DNA of 64,000 nucleotides from an uncultured Saprospiraceae bacterium (lineage in GTDB: Bacteria; Bacteroidota; Bacteroidia; Chitinophagales; Saprospiraceae): assembly GCA_937139495.1 (NCBI GenBank), contig CAKZQC010000029.1:1-64000 (forward strand), in the 5' to 3' direction. Shown piece by piece: positions 43,258 to 53,224 of the stretch (within the stretch, counting starts at the first letter, position 1; each line of letters opens with the position of its first letter). The translations under genes were made by a program, and so were the position numbers. The notes below the pieces were generated by a model, which was not told the DNA's origin, searched no databases, and was given only the letters and a program-made list of their open reading frames with translations.

Positions 43258-46200
43258 ATGAACCTGTATCGATTATTACTTTGTTTATTTTGCTATATCT
43301 ATACAGCACATTCTATAGCACAAGACTACCTCTGCTATTCCGAAAAAATATCGGTTGAAGATGGGCTTTCCAATCGTTTTGTACAAGCGATTACGCAAGA
43401 TAATCAGGGGTTCATGTGGTTTGGCACCAAGCACGGGCTCAATCGCTACGATGGCAATCATTTTATTTCGTTTACAAGCGAAAATAGCCTTCTCCATGGC
43501 AATAACATTGGCAGCCTACACACAGATGTAGAGGGCATGATGTGGATAGCATACGCAAATTCTGCCAGAGGAACATTTAAAGAGCTTGATATACTCGACC
43601 CGATTACCTTAACAATTCAATCGGTACAAGATTTTTTGCCTGCATTGCCATTTGAGGTAGCTCCTGTCCATAAAATACAAACAGATGCAAAAAAACGCCT
43701 TTACTTTGCGACTATCAATGGTGAAATCTATCGCTATTCGGGCAACAAAAAGTTAGAACTGGTCTATAAACACACCACAGCAGGCATCGTCCATGAGCTA
43801 TTGGTTGGCGAATACTATATTTGGGTACATGTCCACGATCGTTTGATTGCTTTTGATGCTTCTTGGAATCTAATCAAGCAGGTTTCGATAGAAAAATACC
43901 AGAACAAAGACGGTCGATTCACCGATATGATCGGAGAGCCTACTAGCAGTAGTATTTGGCTAGAGCTCAATAACGAATATGATACCGATCAATTTTTAGT
44001 TTGGGATTTGGATTTGGACACGTTGACAGAAAAAAATAGCTTTGATTGGTTTCCTAATTTGCCCAATGGCAAGTCTTGTCATGCTATTTATCAGAATGAT
44101 AAAACTAATTTCATCTACAAATCTCGCAAAGCGTTAGTATTGCTAGACAGCAATAAACAATCCTTTTACACGCTGCTAGCGAAGGATAATGCCCCTATTC
44201 AGACGATATACGAGGATAAGCAACATAACATTTGGTTGTCCACAATCTCTGAGGGATTGCTTAAAGTTAGCTACAAAAAAAATAAATTTCAGTCTTTTTT
44301 GCAGGGGAGTTCTATGCGCGGACTTATTACGTTGAACAACGACAGCCTTTTGTTGGCGAATCGCTACGGTCAACAAGTTTTGTATAATTTATATACCAAA
44401 GAAACTGATGCGATTGATACCGACCAAACAATTGCTTTTGATAAAAGTAATGATGGAAAATACCTTTGGATAACGAGCGAAAAAATAGCTACATTTCGTT
44501 CCTTGACCACCAATCCTAAAGAAATCAAGTCCTACTACCCTCCTATCTCAAAGAATAAAGACACCTACCAAAGCCCATTGGGTTGGAGTATATTACAAGA
44601 TAAAAAAGGAACCGTTTGGGTGGGGACAGCAGAAGGTTTGTCGTACATTCCACCTGCTGGAGAAGCAGTTTCTATCTATGAGCATTACAACCAATTGGGC
44701 ACGCTAAAGCACTCTGTCGTCAATTTTTTGTATGAAAATGAAGAAGGGCTTTGGGTGGCTAGCTCTAGTGGGCTTTATTTGATTGATAATATCCACGATA
44801 AAGGTGTTCTTACTCATTATGACCTAGAGACTCTACCACATACGCACATCATGCACATTCATCAAGAAGGGGCTATATTTTGGTTGAGTACCAAGGGCGG
44901 TGGACTACTAAAATGGAATAGAACCAAACAAACTTGCCAACAATACACGACGAAACAAGGCTTGGCACACAATGTTGTTTATGCCGTACTGCCCGACGAA
45001 TTTGGCTATCTCTGGATGAGTACCGATTATGGATTGGTGCAGTTCGAGCCTCGCACAGAAACTTTCACGACTTACTTGCCCAGCGATGGCATACCCCACG
45101 AAGAATTCAATCATACGTCCTTCTACAAGGACGAAACAGGGCATCTTTATTTTGGTGGGCTAAATGGGGTCGTTCGCTTTGAGCCCAAAGATTTTCTTGT
45201 TCCTCAAAAAGATAGCACGCCTATTCGGATTATTGATTATCAGTATTTTGATGGAACGACCAACGAACTCGTTCAAGCTACGGCACAGCTACAAGCTAGT
45301 CCCCAAATTGTGCTGCAACATACCGATCGTTTTTTTATTCTCAAAGTAGCCTTACTTGATTTTGTCAATAGCAAAAAAGTAAGCTATGCGTACAAGATAG
45401 ACGGATTAGATGCCGACTGGAACAATCTAGCAAACAACACAATCCGAATCAATGGTCTCAAAGCAGGCACGTACACCCTACTCGTAAAAGCGAAGACTAG
45501 TAATGGCGTTTGGTCAAACCAAATCATTCGATTGCCCATCAAGGTCAATCAGCCTTTTTATCTGAGTTTGTGGTTTTTGTTCTTTGTTTTTTTCGCTGCT
45601 ATTTTGATGCTGTTGGGGTATGCCAGATGGCGAGTCCAACGCCTACAATACAGGCAAACCGAGCTCAAAAAAGAAGTAAAAAAACGTACCAAAAAAATAG
45701 CTCAACAAGCGAAAGAATTGCAATTATTGGACGAAGCCAAATCTAATTTTTTTGCTAACATTACCCACGAATTAAGAACACCCTTGACCTTAATGATTGC
45801 ACCCGTGAGTGCCATACTCGAAGAGCATTACGGCAAGGACTGGAACAAAATCAGTGAAGTGCTACAAGTAGTACAGAACAACGGGAACAAGCTCCAACAC
45901 TTGATAGAGGAAATTTTACTATTGTCGAAATTGGATAATCATAAGCTACAAACTAAAGCCATGGCGGTTTCTTTTTTGCCTTATCTACAACAACATATTT
46001 TGTTGTTTAGGGCGCAGGCAAATTTGCAAGACATCAACTTAGAATTTGATTATCAGCTCGATAATGCAACCCAGTTGCTGCTTGACACACACAAATTTGA
46101 GATTATTTTCAATAATTTGGTTATCAATGCCCTCAAATACACTCCTGCGGGTGGTACTGTCCGAATAGCAGCACAGGCGATAGAACACGAAGGACGAAGC

Positions 46201-47280
46201 TGTTTTCAGCTGTTGATAAAAGATTCGGGAAGCGGTATCGCTCCAGTGGATTTGCCGCATATTTTTGACCGTTTTTATCAAGCCAATACACTATCGAACG
46301 AAGGAACGGGAATCGGACTTTCTTTAGTCTCCGAGTTGACACAATTTTTGGGTGGAACTATCCGTGCAGAAAGCAGTTTAGAGAGTGGTTCGAGCTTCTT
46401 TGTCGTGCTTCCTCTAACTATTCCGACAACTCCCTCCGAAACGGTTGCAGCAGCAACTAAAGAACAAAAGGCAATTCTGACACAACAATCGGCGACGATA
46501 TTGCTAGTAGAAGACAATGCGGATATGTCCAATTTTTTGCAAGACTTGCTACAGCCTTACTACCAAGTAGTAGCGGTAGCTGATGGACAATTTGCGTTAG
46601 ATTGGTTGGCGGAATCTGCGGAACTGCCCCAACTAATTTTGTCCGATGTCATGATGCCTAGAGTCAATGGTATGCAATTGCTGCAAGCACTAAAAGTAGC
46701 AGAAACATGGCAACAAATCCCTGTTATTCTATTGACGGCGCAAGCCAATAGACAAGACAAAATCAAAGCCTTGCGAATCGGCGTAGATGATTACTTGCAA
46801 AAGCCTTTTTCTAGTCCCGAATTGTTTGCACGCATTCAAAATTTATTGCAAAATGCACTGCAAAGAAAAAACTCCCAACAAGAAGCCACTAACCAACTCC
46901 TAGATTCGGCAGCAGCTGAAATACAACCCGCTGCTACTCCTCCAATTCTGGAAATAGCTCCCAATAGTTGGTTGGCAGAAGTGGAAGCCATAGCCACCAA
47001 ACAAGTAGGCAATACGCAGTTTGGTATCTTGCAATTGGCTGCTGACCTTCATCTGAGCGAACGCCAACTTCGCAGAAAAATAAAGCTAAAAACGGGACTG
47101 ACTCCCAATCAATACTTTACACACATCAAGCTAGAAGTAGCTCGCCAATATCTGGAAGCTGGACGATACGAAACGGTAGCCGAAGTAAGTCACAAAATTG
47201 GTTTTAGCAATACGCACTATTTCTCAAAAATCTACCAAAAGCACTTCGGCAAAAAACCCAGCGATTATCTAAAATCTTAG
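43258..47280 (+). CDS. Hybrid two-component system (periplasmic propeller, histidine kinase, receiver, AraC regulator)
   Basis: The protein has 1340 residues. Order: signal sequence (residues 1-22), two seven-bladed propeller-type sensor halves (~23-690, with repeats such as WFGTKHGLNRYDG and VGTAEGLSYIP), a Y_Y_Y domain (~695-760) and a transmembrane helix (~767-790). Then a HisKA dimerisation domain with phospho-acceptor H837 (ANITHELRTPLT) and an HATPase (NALKYTPAGG ... GTGIGLSLV). Then a receiver with D1130 (LSDVMMPRVNG) and K in LQKPFSS, and a C-terminal AraC helix-turn-helix (~1258-1340, ISHKIGFSNTHYFSKIYQKH-like). This is the HTCS class that usually senses glycan fragments and controls polysaccharide-utilisation loci. 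No SusC/SusD pair is adjacent, so the ligand and targets are open. Confidence 0.95.
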   Translation: MNLYRLLLCLFCYIYTAHSIAQDYLCYSEKISVEDGLSNRFVQAITQDNQGFMWFGTKHGLNRYDGNHFISFTSENSLLHGNNIGSLHTDVEGMMWIAYANSARGTFKELDILDPITLTIQSVQDFLPALPFEVAPVHKIQTDAKKRLYFATINGEIYRYSGNKKLELVYKHTTAGIVHELLVGEYYIWVHVHDRLIAFDASWNLIKQVSIEKYQNKDGRFTDMIGEPTSSSIWLELNNEYDTDQFLVWDLDLDTLTEKNSFDWFPNLPNGKSCHAIYQNDKTNFIYKSRKALVLLDSNKQSFYTLLAKDNAPIQTIYEDKQHNIWLSTISEGLLKVSYKKNKFQSFLQGSSMRGLITLNNDSLLLANRYGQQVLYNLYTKETDAIDTDQTIAFDKSNDGKYLWITSEKIATFRSLTTNPKEIKSYYPPISKNKDTYQSPLGWSILQDKKGTVWVGTAEGLSYIPPAGEAVSIYEHYNQLGTLKHSVVNFLYENEEGLWVASSSGLYLIDNIHDKGVLTHYDLETLPHTHIMHIHQEGAIFWLSTKGGGLLKWNRTKQTCQQYTTKQGLAHNVVYAVLPDEFGYLWMSTDYGLVQFEPRTETFTTYLPSDGIPHEEFNHTSFYKDETGHLYFGGLNGVVRFEPKDFLVPQKDSTPIRIIDYQYFDGTTNELVQATAQLQASPQIVLQHTDRFFILKVALLDFVNSKKVSYAYKIDGLDADWNNLANNTIRINGLKAGTYTLLVKAKTSNGVWSNQIIRLPIKVNQPFYLSLWFLFFVFFAAILMLLGYARWRVQRLQYRQTELKKEVKKRTKKIAQQAKELQLLDEAKSNFFANITHELRTPLTLMIAPVSAILEEHYGKDWNKISEVLQVVQNNGNKLQHLIEEILLLSKLDNHKLQTKAMAVSFLPYLQQHILLFRAQANLQDINLEFDYQLDNATQLLLDTHKFEIIFNNLVINALKYTPAGGTVRIAAQAIEHEGRSCFQLLIKDSGSGIAPVDLPHIFDRFYQANTLSNEGTGIGLSLVSELTQFLGGTIRAESSLESGSSFFVVLPLTIPTTPSETVAAATKEQKAILTQQSATILLVEDNADMSNFLQDLLQPYYQVVAVADGQFALDWLAESAELPQLILSDVMMPRVNGMQLLQALKVAETWQQIPVILLTAQANRQDKIKALRIGVDDYLQKPFSSPELFARIQNLLQNALQRKNSQQEATNQLLDSAAAEIQPAATPPILEIAPNSWLAEVEAIATKQVGNTQFGILQLAADLHLSERQLRRKIKLKTGLTPNQYFTHIKLEVARQYLEAGRYETVAEVSHKIGFSNTHYFSKIYQKHFGKKPSDYLKS

Positions 47281-47305
47281 AAACTTCTACTTTTGAGCTA
47301 GCTTT

Positions 47306-47375
47306 AATCAGACCGCTTTGCGGTTAGATACTAGAAGTTAGACTTCCAACAATAGCATTTTGTTCCCTTATCAAT
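47306..47375 (-). repeat. ~70-bp inverted repeat, right copy
   Basis: Reverse-complement match to 40117-40186, with a perfect ACCGC-AAA-GCGGT hairpin in the core. It lies 26 bp after the regulator's stop and just before the TPR gene's terminator. Confidence 0.8.
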
Positions 47376-47391
47376 GCTTGTTTAAACAAAA

Positions 47392-47425
47392 AAGCGAGTC
47401 CTATTCTATTGAATAGGACTCGCTT
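47392..47425 (-). terminator. Intrinsic terminator of the TPR lipoprotein gene
   Basis: AAGCGAGTCCTATTC pairs perfectly with GAATAGGACTCGCTT (15 bp) around a 4-base loop, and on the minus strand TTTTTTG follows. It also lies downstream of the plus-strand regulator. Confidence 0.87.
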
Positions 47426-47458
47426 CTGTAAAACCTAGACACTCAAAAGTATCTTTTC

Positions 47459-48790
47459 CTATATCATAGTTTTTGCTTTCTTGACAAAAGAATGTGCTTG
47501 ATAAGGATTAATTTCAAAAGAACGTTTGATGGCTGCTTTATCGCTATTAATCAATCCACTGATACACATCAATTCTGCATCTTGTTTCCCTGTTTTGAGG
47601 GCAACTTCAGCGTGTTTTTTAGCATTATCCAAGTCGTCCATACCATAATAAACAAAAGCCAATAGCTTATTGACATCAATATTGTTTGGTCTATTTTTTT
47701 GCTCTTCGAGTCCTAGTTCCAATGCTTTTTTGTAATCGCCCTTGAAGGTGTACAAAAATTTGGCGTACTCTAGGTTCATGTTATGCCCTGACTCAATATC
47801 TTCGGTGAACATCAGTTCGATTTCTTCGACCATTTTATCGACCTCTTCTTGCTTTCCTTCCTGTTTTTTGAGTTCGGCTAGGTCGATATTGAAACCAATT
47901 TCTGGCAACATTTCCAATGCTCGTTTGTAAGTTTTTTCGGCTGCTGCCAAATCTCCTTTTTTGGCTTGTACACTTGCTTTACCAGCAATACCAAATGGAT
48001 AGTTGGGGCGTTCGATAGTTGCCAAGTCATAACAAGTCAAGGCACTGTCCAAGTGTCCGTGATCTTCGTATATTTTGCCCAACGTGACAATAGCCCAACA
48101 CTTGTACTCCGAATAAGGGGCTCCTGCTTTGATAGCTCGTAGCATAGCCTCCTTGCTTCCTGCTACTTCGCCATAGATTTCTCTTAGGTAAGAAGTACGA
48201 GAAAAAGAGCGTAAATCTGGACGAATTTCCATCATTTTTTCGCAATTAGCCACTGCCGCTTCATAGTTTCCTATCTCTACGTTGGCATCGACCAACACGC
48301 CATAAATACCTGAATTGAGGAAATTGATAGCCAGTGCTTCTTGTCCTGTTTCGAGTGCCTTATTGAAGTTGTGTTGAGACAGCTCTACGGTTGCTTTATC
48401 AAAAAGAGCTGTGAATTTTTGGTCAGCAGTAAGTTTAGTTTCATGCTTTAGGACTTCGTCCAATGCTTGGAGTGCGGCACTATAATAGTAGGGGTGTTCG
48501 CCAGTGATACGAGCCTCTAGCACGTATATTTCTGCCAGCTTGATGAGGTCATCATATTTGGTATTGTCCGCTAAGTAAGCCTTCTTGTGCTTCTCGTATC
48601 TTTCTTTTAGTTTGAGGTATTCGTCATAAGACAAATCTGGATTTCTATCCATTAGTTCTACAGGCTGAAAGCTCGAAGTCGTACCAGTTGTTTGTTCCTC
48701 TTTTTTGTTGGTGGGTTTGTCATTATTGCAACTGGTGATAACCATAGTTGCTAGTACTAGGAGTACCATATATATATTTCGGTGCAGCAT
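47459..48790 (-). CDS. TPR-repeat lipoprotein
   Basis: The protein has 443 residues with a lipoprotein signal ending VITSC (C at ~21); an internal ATG at residue 8 could also start it. About eight tetratricopeptide-like helical pairs fill ~130-420 (for example ALETGQEALAINFLNSGIYG, AVANCEKMMEIRPDLRSFSR, ALTCYDLATIERPNYPFGIA). It is probably an outer-membrane-associated scaffold. It has no enzymatic domain and is monocistronic. Confidence 0.87.
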   Translation of the reverse strand: MLHRNIYMVLLVLATMVITSCNNDKPTNKKEEQTTGTTSSFQPVELMDRNPDLSYDEYLKLKERYEKHKKAYLADNTKYDDLIKLAEIYVLEARITGEHPYYYSAALQALDEVLKHETKLTADQKFTALFDKATVELSQHNFNKALETGQEALAINFLNSGIYGVLVDANVEIGNYEAAVANCEKMMEIRPDLRSFSRTSYLREIYGEVAGSKEAMLRAIKAGAPYSEYKCWAIVTLGKIYEDHGHLDSALTCYDLATIERPNYPFGIAGKASVQAKKGDLAAAEKTYKRALEMLPEIGFNIDLAELKKQEGKQEEVDKMVEEIELMFTEDIESGHNMNLEYAKFLYTFKGDYKKALELGLEEQKNRPNNIDVNKLLAFVYYGMDDLDNAKKHAEVALKTGKQDAELMCISGLINSDKAAIKRSFEINPYQAHSFVKKAKTMI

Positions 48791-48837
48791 TTTTCGTAAT
48801 TTTTTCGGTGTTTTCTTATAAATTTTATTAAAAAAAA

Positions 48838-48872
48838 GAGGGTAAAACCAGGTGTTTGCTAGCTCTACCCCC
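48838..48872 (-). terminator. Terminator of the DUF4331 pair
   Basis: On the minus strand GGGGGTA pairs with TACCCTC (with one G-T), followed by eight T. It lies ~50 bp after the stop at 48921. Confidence 0.65.
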
Positions 48873-48920
48873 TTATTGTTGTTATGTCAGAGTCCGTTTA
48901 TTAACTCGTTCATAGGTTGG

Positions 48921-51020
48921 TTAGTTTTTAACCAATTTAATTGCTTTGACACTTGTTCCGTTGCTATTAGTAATACTAAGTTTAGCAATATAAACACCAG
49001 CAGCTAATTCTGCCGTATTTACAGGAATCGTGTACGTTCCTTTCACACCATAGTTTTTGCTAGGTACGTAAGACATCGTTTTAGCGTCAAGCGTCATGAT
49101 TTGGACAGTTACTTCAGAAGCTTGATCCAATTCGAATTCAATATTAGTGTAGCTAGTCATCGGGTTAGGATAAGCAGTAGCATTCACTTGAATATTTGTG
49201 TAGTTACCGATTTTACCCAAAGACAAAATAGCAGGTTGAGTGTACTGGTATGGTTTACCCAAACAGTTGGTTGTACCTCTCCAAGGAGTTTGTACGAATG
49301 GGAAGGTAGTTCTGAACGTAGTATCATTCATTTCGATACCCGTAGAATACCCCAATACATTGGTCAAACCTGTAGTAACAGGACCTACTGTAGAAGAAGT
49401 ATCATAATCATCGTACCACAAACCAATAGCAGCTAATACAACGCCACTTACTGCTTGCAATTCAATTCTAGTTACATCATCTTCCAATCTACGACCATTC
49501 GGGAAACCATCCATATTAGGAATGTTCTGAAGTGTAGCAGTCGTGTTATATCTAGGATCAGTCAATCCTAATGCAGCAGCCTGTACTAGACCCAAAGAGC
49601 TAAAGTCAGCACTTGTTCTATCTGTAACAGGTACCGCCATGTTCAATCTCAACATATCGCCACCATTCGGTAGGTAGTTGTTGATAAACGGCTTACCAGC
49701 AGTCAAAGGATTTCTCCCTGTTTTGCCCGTAGCCAATTGATAAGGAGCCAAGTTAGGTACACCTGTGTGGAATATTGGCCATAAATCTACTGAACGTGGT
49801 GCGTTTGCTCTAGGCAACAATAAAGTACCTGCAATAGCGTCATCCAAAGCAGTACCAGCCACTGCTGCACTACCTTTTAGTCCGTAAAGACCGTTTTGTC
49901 CGTTACCAAAATCAAAGCCAGTACCAAATACTTGAGCCAACGAATTGCGTTGAATACGCAATGGAGCAAAAGCAGGTACAGCACCTCCAAACAATGAATC
50001 ATCCATGTACAATGCCAATTCAGGGTTGTAGAAATATTTGTCCAACAGCGTATCTGTAATTTCCTGATAAGGAGTCAATGTATTCCAGTAATCTTTCATT
50101 CCGATAGGAATAACTGCTTCGTTAGTCAATGGCATACCGATTCTTGAAACCTGTACCCAATTGCCCGTGTTGGCAGTAGTACCAGAAGTAGCATCATTGA
50201 CAGTAGGAGCACTTAGCACCTTGGTAGCCTGACGACTAGCAGAAGCCCAAACACCCACTACAAAATCACCATCCAAGATGTTAGCAGCTTGTGCTACTGT
50301 TTTGCCATCTTTCTGTAGAACAGAAATTGGAATTTGAATAGCAATACTGTGTACGTTCAAACATTTCAGTGCATCAACAGGAGTACCATTTTGTCTTGGA
50401 GCATCGCCCAAATCAAAAATACCACCCAGATCAACAAAGAACGGGTCATCTGAAGGGCCACAAAATACAGCTTCGTTAGTGACTGGTGCTATCGTTACGG
50501 CATTGTCAAACAATGTTTCGTAATCTGCATTCAACCCAGCAGCACCTTCGATAGAACGCTCTCCAATATTTGGTGGAGGCACTACACCGTTAGTGATGAT
50601 AGATAAGAAAGTAAGACCACCGTCCAAACTTCTTTCTACTGTATAAGTAGTTTTCAAGTTTTCATTACCCAAACGGATATTGAAAAAAGTAGTAGGATCT
50701 TCGTTCGTTTGAGAGAACGTAAATCGGTAGATAAGATCATCACCAGGAGTGGCAAGATCATTATCAATGTGTATTTCATAACGTACGTCGGTACCAAAAG
50801 TATAGTAGTTTGGTCCAGCGTGAGGAATCTCTAACGGAATGTAGTTAGCTATGATGGTAACTGCATTCGTATTGTTCGGACTCCTAAAGGCATATAAATC
50901 TGTATTATCTGCCAAAGGGTCGTTTGCAATGAGAGGTGCCTCTCTATGGCTCGATGCGAACAAAGAAGTCATAGGGAGAATAAGTAACAATATTATAATT
51001 ATCTGTTTCATATTTCGCAT
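48921..51020 (-). CDS. DUF4331 protein with T9SS sorting domain
   Basis: The protein has 699 residues (or 696 from the ATG at 51011, which gives a cleaner signal peptide MKQIIIILLLILPMTSLFA). The mature protein begins with the family hallmark SSHREAPLIANDPLADNTDL and continues as a DUF4331 domain to ~residue 590. A ~100-residue extension with a type A sorting domain follows (NATAYPNPMTSYTNIEFELD ... GVYIAKLSITN). It should be exported through T9SS and displayed or released. It follows its paralogue by 18 bp in one operon. The biochemical role of DUF4331 is unknown. Confidence 0.92.
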   Translation of the reverse strand: MRNMKQIIIILLLILPMTSLFASSHREAPLIANDPLADNTDLYAFRSPNNTNAVTIIANYIPLEIPHAGPNYYTFGTDVRYEIHIDNDLATPGDDLIYRFTFSQTNEDPTTFFNIRLGNENLKTTYTVERSLDGGLTFLSIITNGVVPPPNIGERSIEGAAGLNADYETLFDNAVTIAPVTNEAVFCGPSDDPFFVDLGGIFDLGDAPRQNGTPVDALKCLNVHSIAIQIPISVLQKDGKTVAQAANILDGDFVVGVWASASRQATKVLSAPTVNDATSGTTANTGNWVQVSRIGMPLTNEAVIPIGMKDYWNTLTPYQEITDTLLDKYFYNPELALYMDDSLFGGAVPAFAPLRIQRNSLAQVFGTGFDFGNGQNGLYGLKGSAAVAGTALDDAIAGTLLLPRANAPRSVDLWPIFHTGVPNLAPYQLATGKTGRNPLTAGKPFINNYLPNGGDMLRLNMAVPVTDRTSADFSSLGLVQAAALGLTDPRYNTTATLQNIPNMDGFPNGRRLEDDVTRIELQAVSGVVLAAIGLWYDDYDTSSTVGPVTTGLTNVLGYSTGIEMNDTTFRTTFPFVQTPWRGTTNCLGKPYQYTQPAILSLGKIGNYTNIQVNATAYPNPMTSYTNIEFELDQASEVTVQIMTLDAKTMSYVPSKNYGVKGTYTIPVNTAELAAGVYIAKLSITNSNGTSVKAIKLVKN

Positions 51021-51038
51021 TATTATTAATTGATTGAA

Positions 51039-52766
51039 TTATTTGCCTACCCAAGGAGATTGTACATAAGGGAAGACAGCTTTGAATGTGGTGTCATTTT
51101 GTTCTACTCCAGTAGAATAGTTGAGTGTATTCAACAACATATTTGTTACTGGCGTAGTGCTAGTAGCTGCAGAATAATCATCGTACCACAATCCAATAGC
51201 AGCTAGTACGACACCGCCTACTGCTTGCATTTCAATTCTTGTTACATCATCTTCCAATCTACGACCATTCGGGAAACCATCCATGTTAGGAATGTTCTGA
51301 ATAGCAGTATTGTTGCTATAAGTAGTATCTGTCAAACCCAATACAGCCGCCTGAATCAAGCCCAAAGAGCTAAAGTCAGCACTTGTTCTATCAGTAGCAG
51401 GTACTGCCATGTTCAATCTCAACATATCTCCACCGTTAGGCAAGTAGTTGTTGATAAATGGTTTACCAGCAGACAATGGTCCACCTGTTTTGCCACTAGC
51501 CAACTGATAAGGAACTAGATTAGGAACACCTGTATGGAATATAGGCCACAAATCCACTGAACGTGGTTTGCCTGCACCAGGCAACAATAAAGTACCAGCG
51601 ATAGCATCATCTAGAGCAGTACCTGTAACAGCACCAGAACCTTTCAATGCAAATAGACCATCGTTTCCGTTAGAGAAGTTGTATAGACCCAAAGAACTTT
51701 TCTGAACTCTCAAACCTCTAAACGCAGGTACCGCTCCTGCAAAAGCAGCTGTATCCATGTACAATGCCAATTCAGGATTGTAGAAGTATTTGTCCAATAA
51801 AGTATCGGTAATCTCTTGGTAAGGAGTCAATCCGTTCCAGTAATCTTTCATTCCTACAGGAATAACTGCTTCGTTGGTCAACGGCATACCGATTCTCGAA
51901 ACCTGTACCCAGTTACCTGAGTTGGTAGGAGTTTGGTTGGCACTATTAGCTGTACCCGAAGTTATTACTTTGGTCGATTGACGGCTAGAAGAAGCCCATA
52001 CACCAATAACAAAATCACCATCCAAGATAGAGGTAGCAGAAGATACTGCAAGACCTGTTTTCTGCAAAGTAGAAATAGGTACTTTGATAGCAATAGAGTG
52101 CACATTGAACCCAGCCAATCCGTCTCTTACTACACCACCGTTATTTTGTCTTGGAGCATCGCCCAAATCAAAAATACCGCCTAAATCAACAAAAAATGGA
52201 TCATCTGCAGGTCCACAATAAATTGTTTCGCCTGTGTTAGCTGTTTCGATAGCATCGTTCAACAAGGTAGCATAAGTTGTATTCAAACCAACTGCACTTG
52301 TGATAGAACGATCTCCAATGTTAGCTGGAGGTACAGAACCACCTGTCAAGATATTGGCGAAGGTAGTACCACCGTCAATACTTCTTTCTACGATATACGT
52401 AGTTTTCAAGTTCTCTAGTCCTAGACGGATATTAAAGAATGTAGTAGGATCTTCATTTACTTTAGAAAAAGTAAAGCGGTAAATGATGTCATCACCTGTA
52501 GTAGCAGTATTGTTGTCAATGTGTATTTCATAACGTACATCTGAGCCAAAACTGTAGTAATTGGGCCCACCTGATGGAAATTCCGCAGGAATGTAGTTGG
52601 CGATTATAGTCACTGTATTTTGGTCATCTGGACTCCTAAAAGCATAGAGGTCAGTATTATCCGCCAATGGATCGTTAGCGATCAAAGGGGCTTCTCTATG
52701 GCTGGAAGCAAAAACCGAATTTACGAAAAAGGTCATTGCAAATATTGCAAATATTGTTTTTTTCAT
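51039..52766 (-). CDS. DUF4331 protein without sorting domain (tandem paralogue)
   Basis: The protein has 575 residues with a signal peptide (MKKTIFAIFAMTFFVNSVFA). It starts with the same SSHREAPLIANDPLADNTDL block and is closely similar to the downstream paralogue over its whole length. It ends at YVQSPWVGK, where the paralogue continues PWRGTTNCLGK... into the T9SS region. The lack of a sorting domain predicts a periplasmic location or another export route. The pair looks like a recent tandem duplication with divergence in the C-terminal region. Confidence 0.92.
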   Translation of the reverse strand: MKKTIFAIFAMTFFVNSVFASSHREAPLIANDPLADNTDLYAFRSPDDQNTVTIIANYIPAEFPSGGPNYYSFGSDVRYEIHIDNNTATTGDDIIYRFTFSKVNEDPTTFFNIRLGLENLKTTYIVERSIDGGTTFANILTGGSVPPANIGDRSITSAVGLNTTYATLLNDAIETANTGETIYCGPADDPFFVDLGGIFDLGDAPRQNNGGVVRDGLAGFNVHSIAIKVPISTLQKTGLAVSSATSILDGDFVIGVWASSSRQSTKVITSGTANSANQTPTNSGNWVQVSRIGMPLTNEAVIPVGMKDYWNGLTPYQEITDTLLDKYFYNPELALYMDTAAFAGAVPAFRGLRVQKSSLGLYNFSNGNDGLFALKGSGAVTGTALDDAIAGTLLLPGAGKPRSVDLWPIFHTGVPNLVPYQLASGKTGGPLSAGKPFINNYLPNGGDMLRLNMAVPATDRTSADFSSLGLIQAAVLGLTDTTYSNNTAIQNIPNMDGFPNGRRLEDDVTRIEMQAVGGVVLAAIGLWYDDYSAATSTTPVTNMLLNTLNYSTGVEQNDTTFKAVFPYVQSPWVGK

Positions 52767-53224
52767 TGTTTATTTTTTAATGTGTTAAAAGTAAACTTCA
52801 GCCTATAGAACCAACTCTCTGGTAGTAATGTCAGATGAAATCCACTCTTCAAATTTTGTAAGAGAGTCTTACTACTCCTTGTGAGTAATTTGTACAGTGC
52901 ATGCGTTCATACTACACTAGCATTCTCTGATAGTTCTTAGAGTATCCTACTTTAACAGTTGACGGAGATAGCTAGGAAGCCTTTATTCATAGGCTTTCTA
53001 GCCACTTCCAAACGCTACACCCCTTTAGAATACACGCTATCATATTCTAACCAAAATAGTTAGTTATGTAAAAAATAAAAGTTTATTCTTTTTAAAAAAA
53101 ACAACCTTTTATAGATTTTCTGCTCTTTTCACCAGTCGTCTAAGTTCCTTACTTCCTGAATATGGCTGTTTTATAGGCAAAAGTGTCCGTTTTGAATGCT
53201 TGCACTACCCTATCTTTGTTCTAA
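52767..53224. other. Gene-free region with hairpins upstream of the DUF4331 operon
   Basis: No ORF of note. Structured stretches include a 12-bp stem GCTAGGAAGCCT/AGGCTTTCTAGC (52971-53002, one wobble) and GTAAGA-GAG-TCTTAC near 52857-52874. TTACT...AGTAA is close by. These would lie in a ~200-330 base leader of the DUF4331 mRNA if transcription begins well upstream. No recognised riboswitch class. Confidence 0.4.
53191..53218 (+). promoter_or_regulatory. Candidate promoter of a small RNA
   Basis: TTTG (53191-53194) and TATCTTTG (53211-53218) are separated by 16 bases, slightly shorter than usual. The -7 box is a full match to TAnnTTTG. No protein-coding gene starts within 200 bp downstream. 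Confidence 0.5.
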
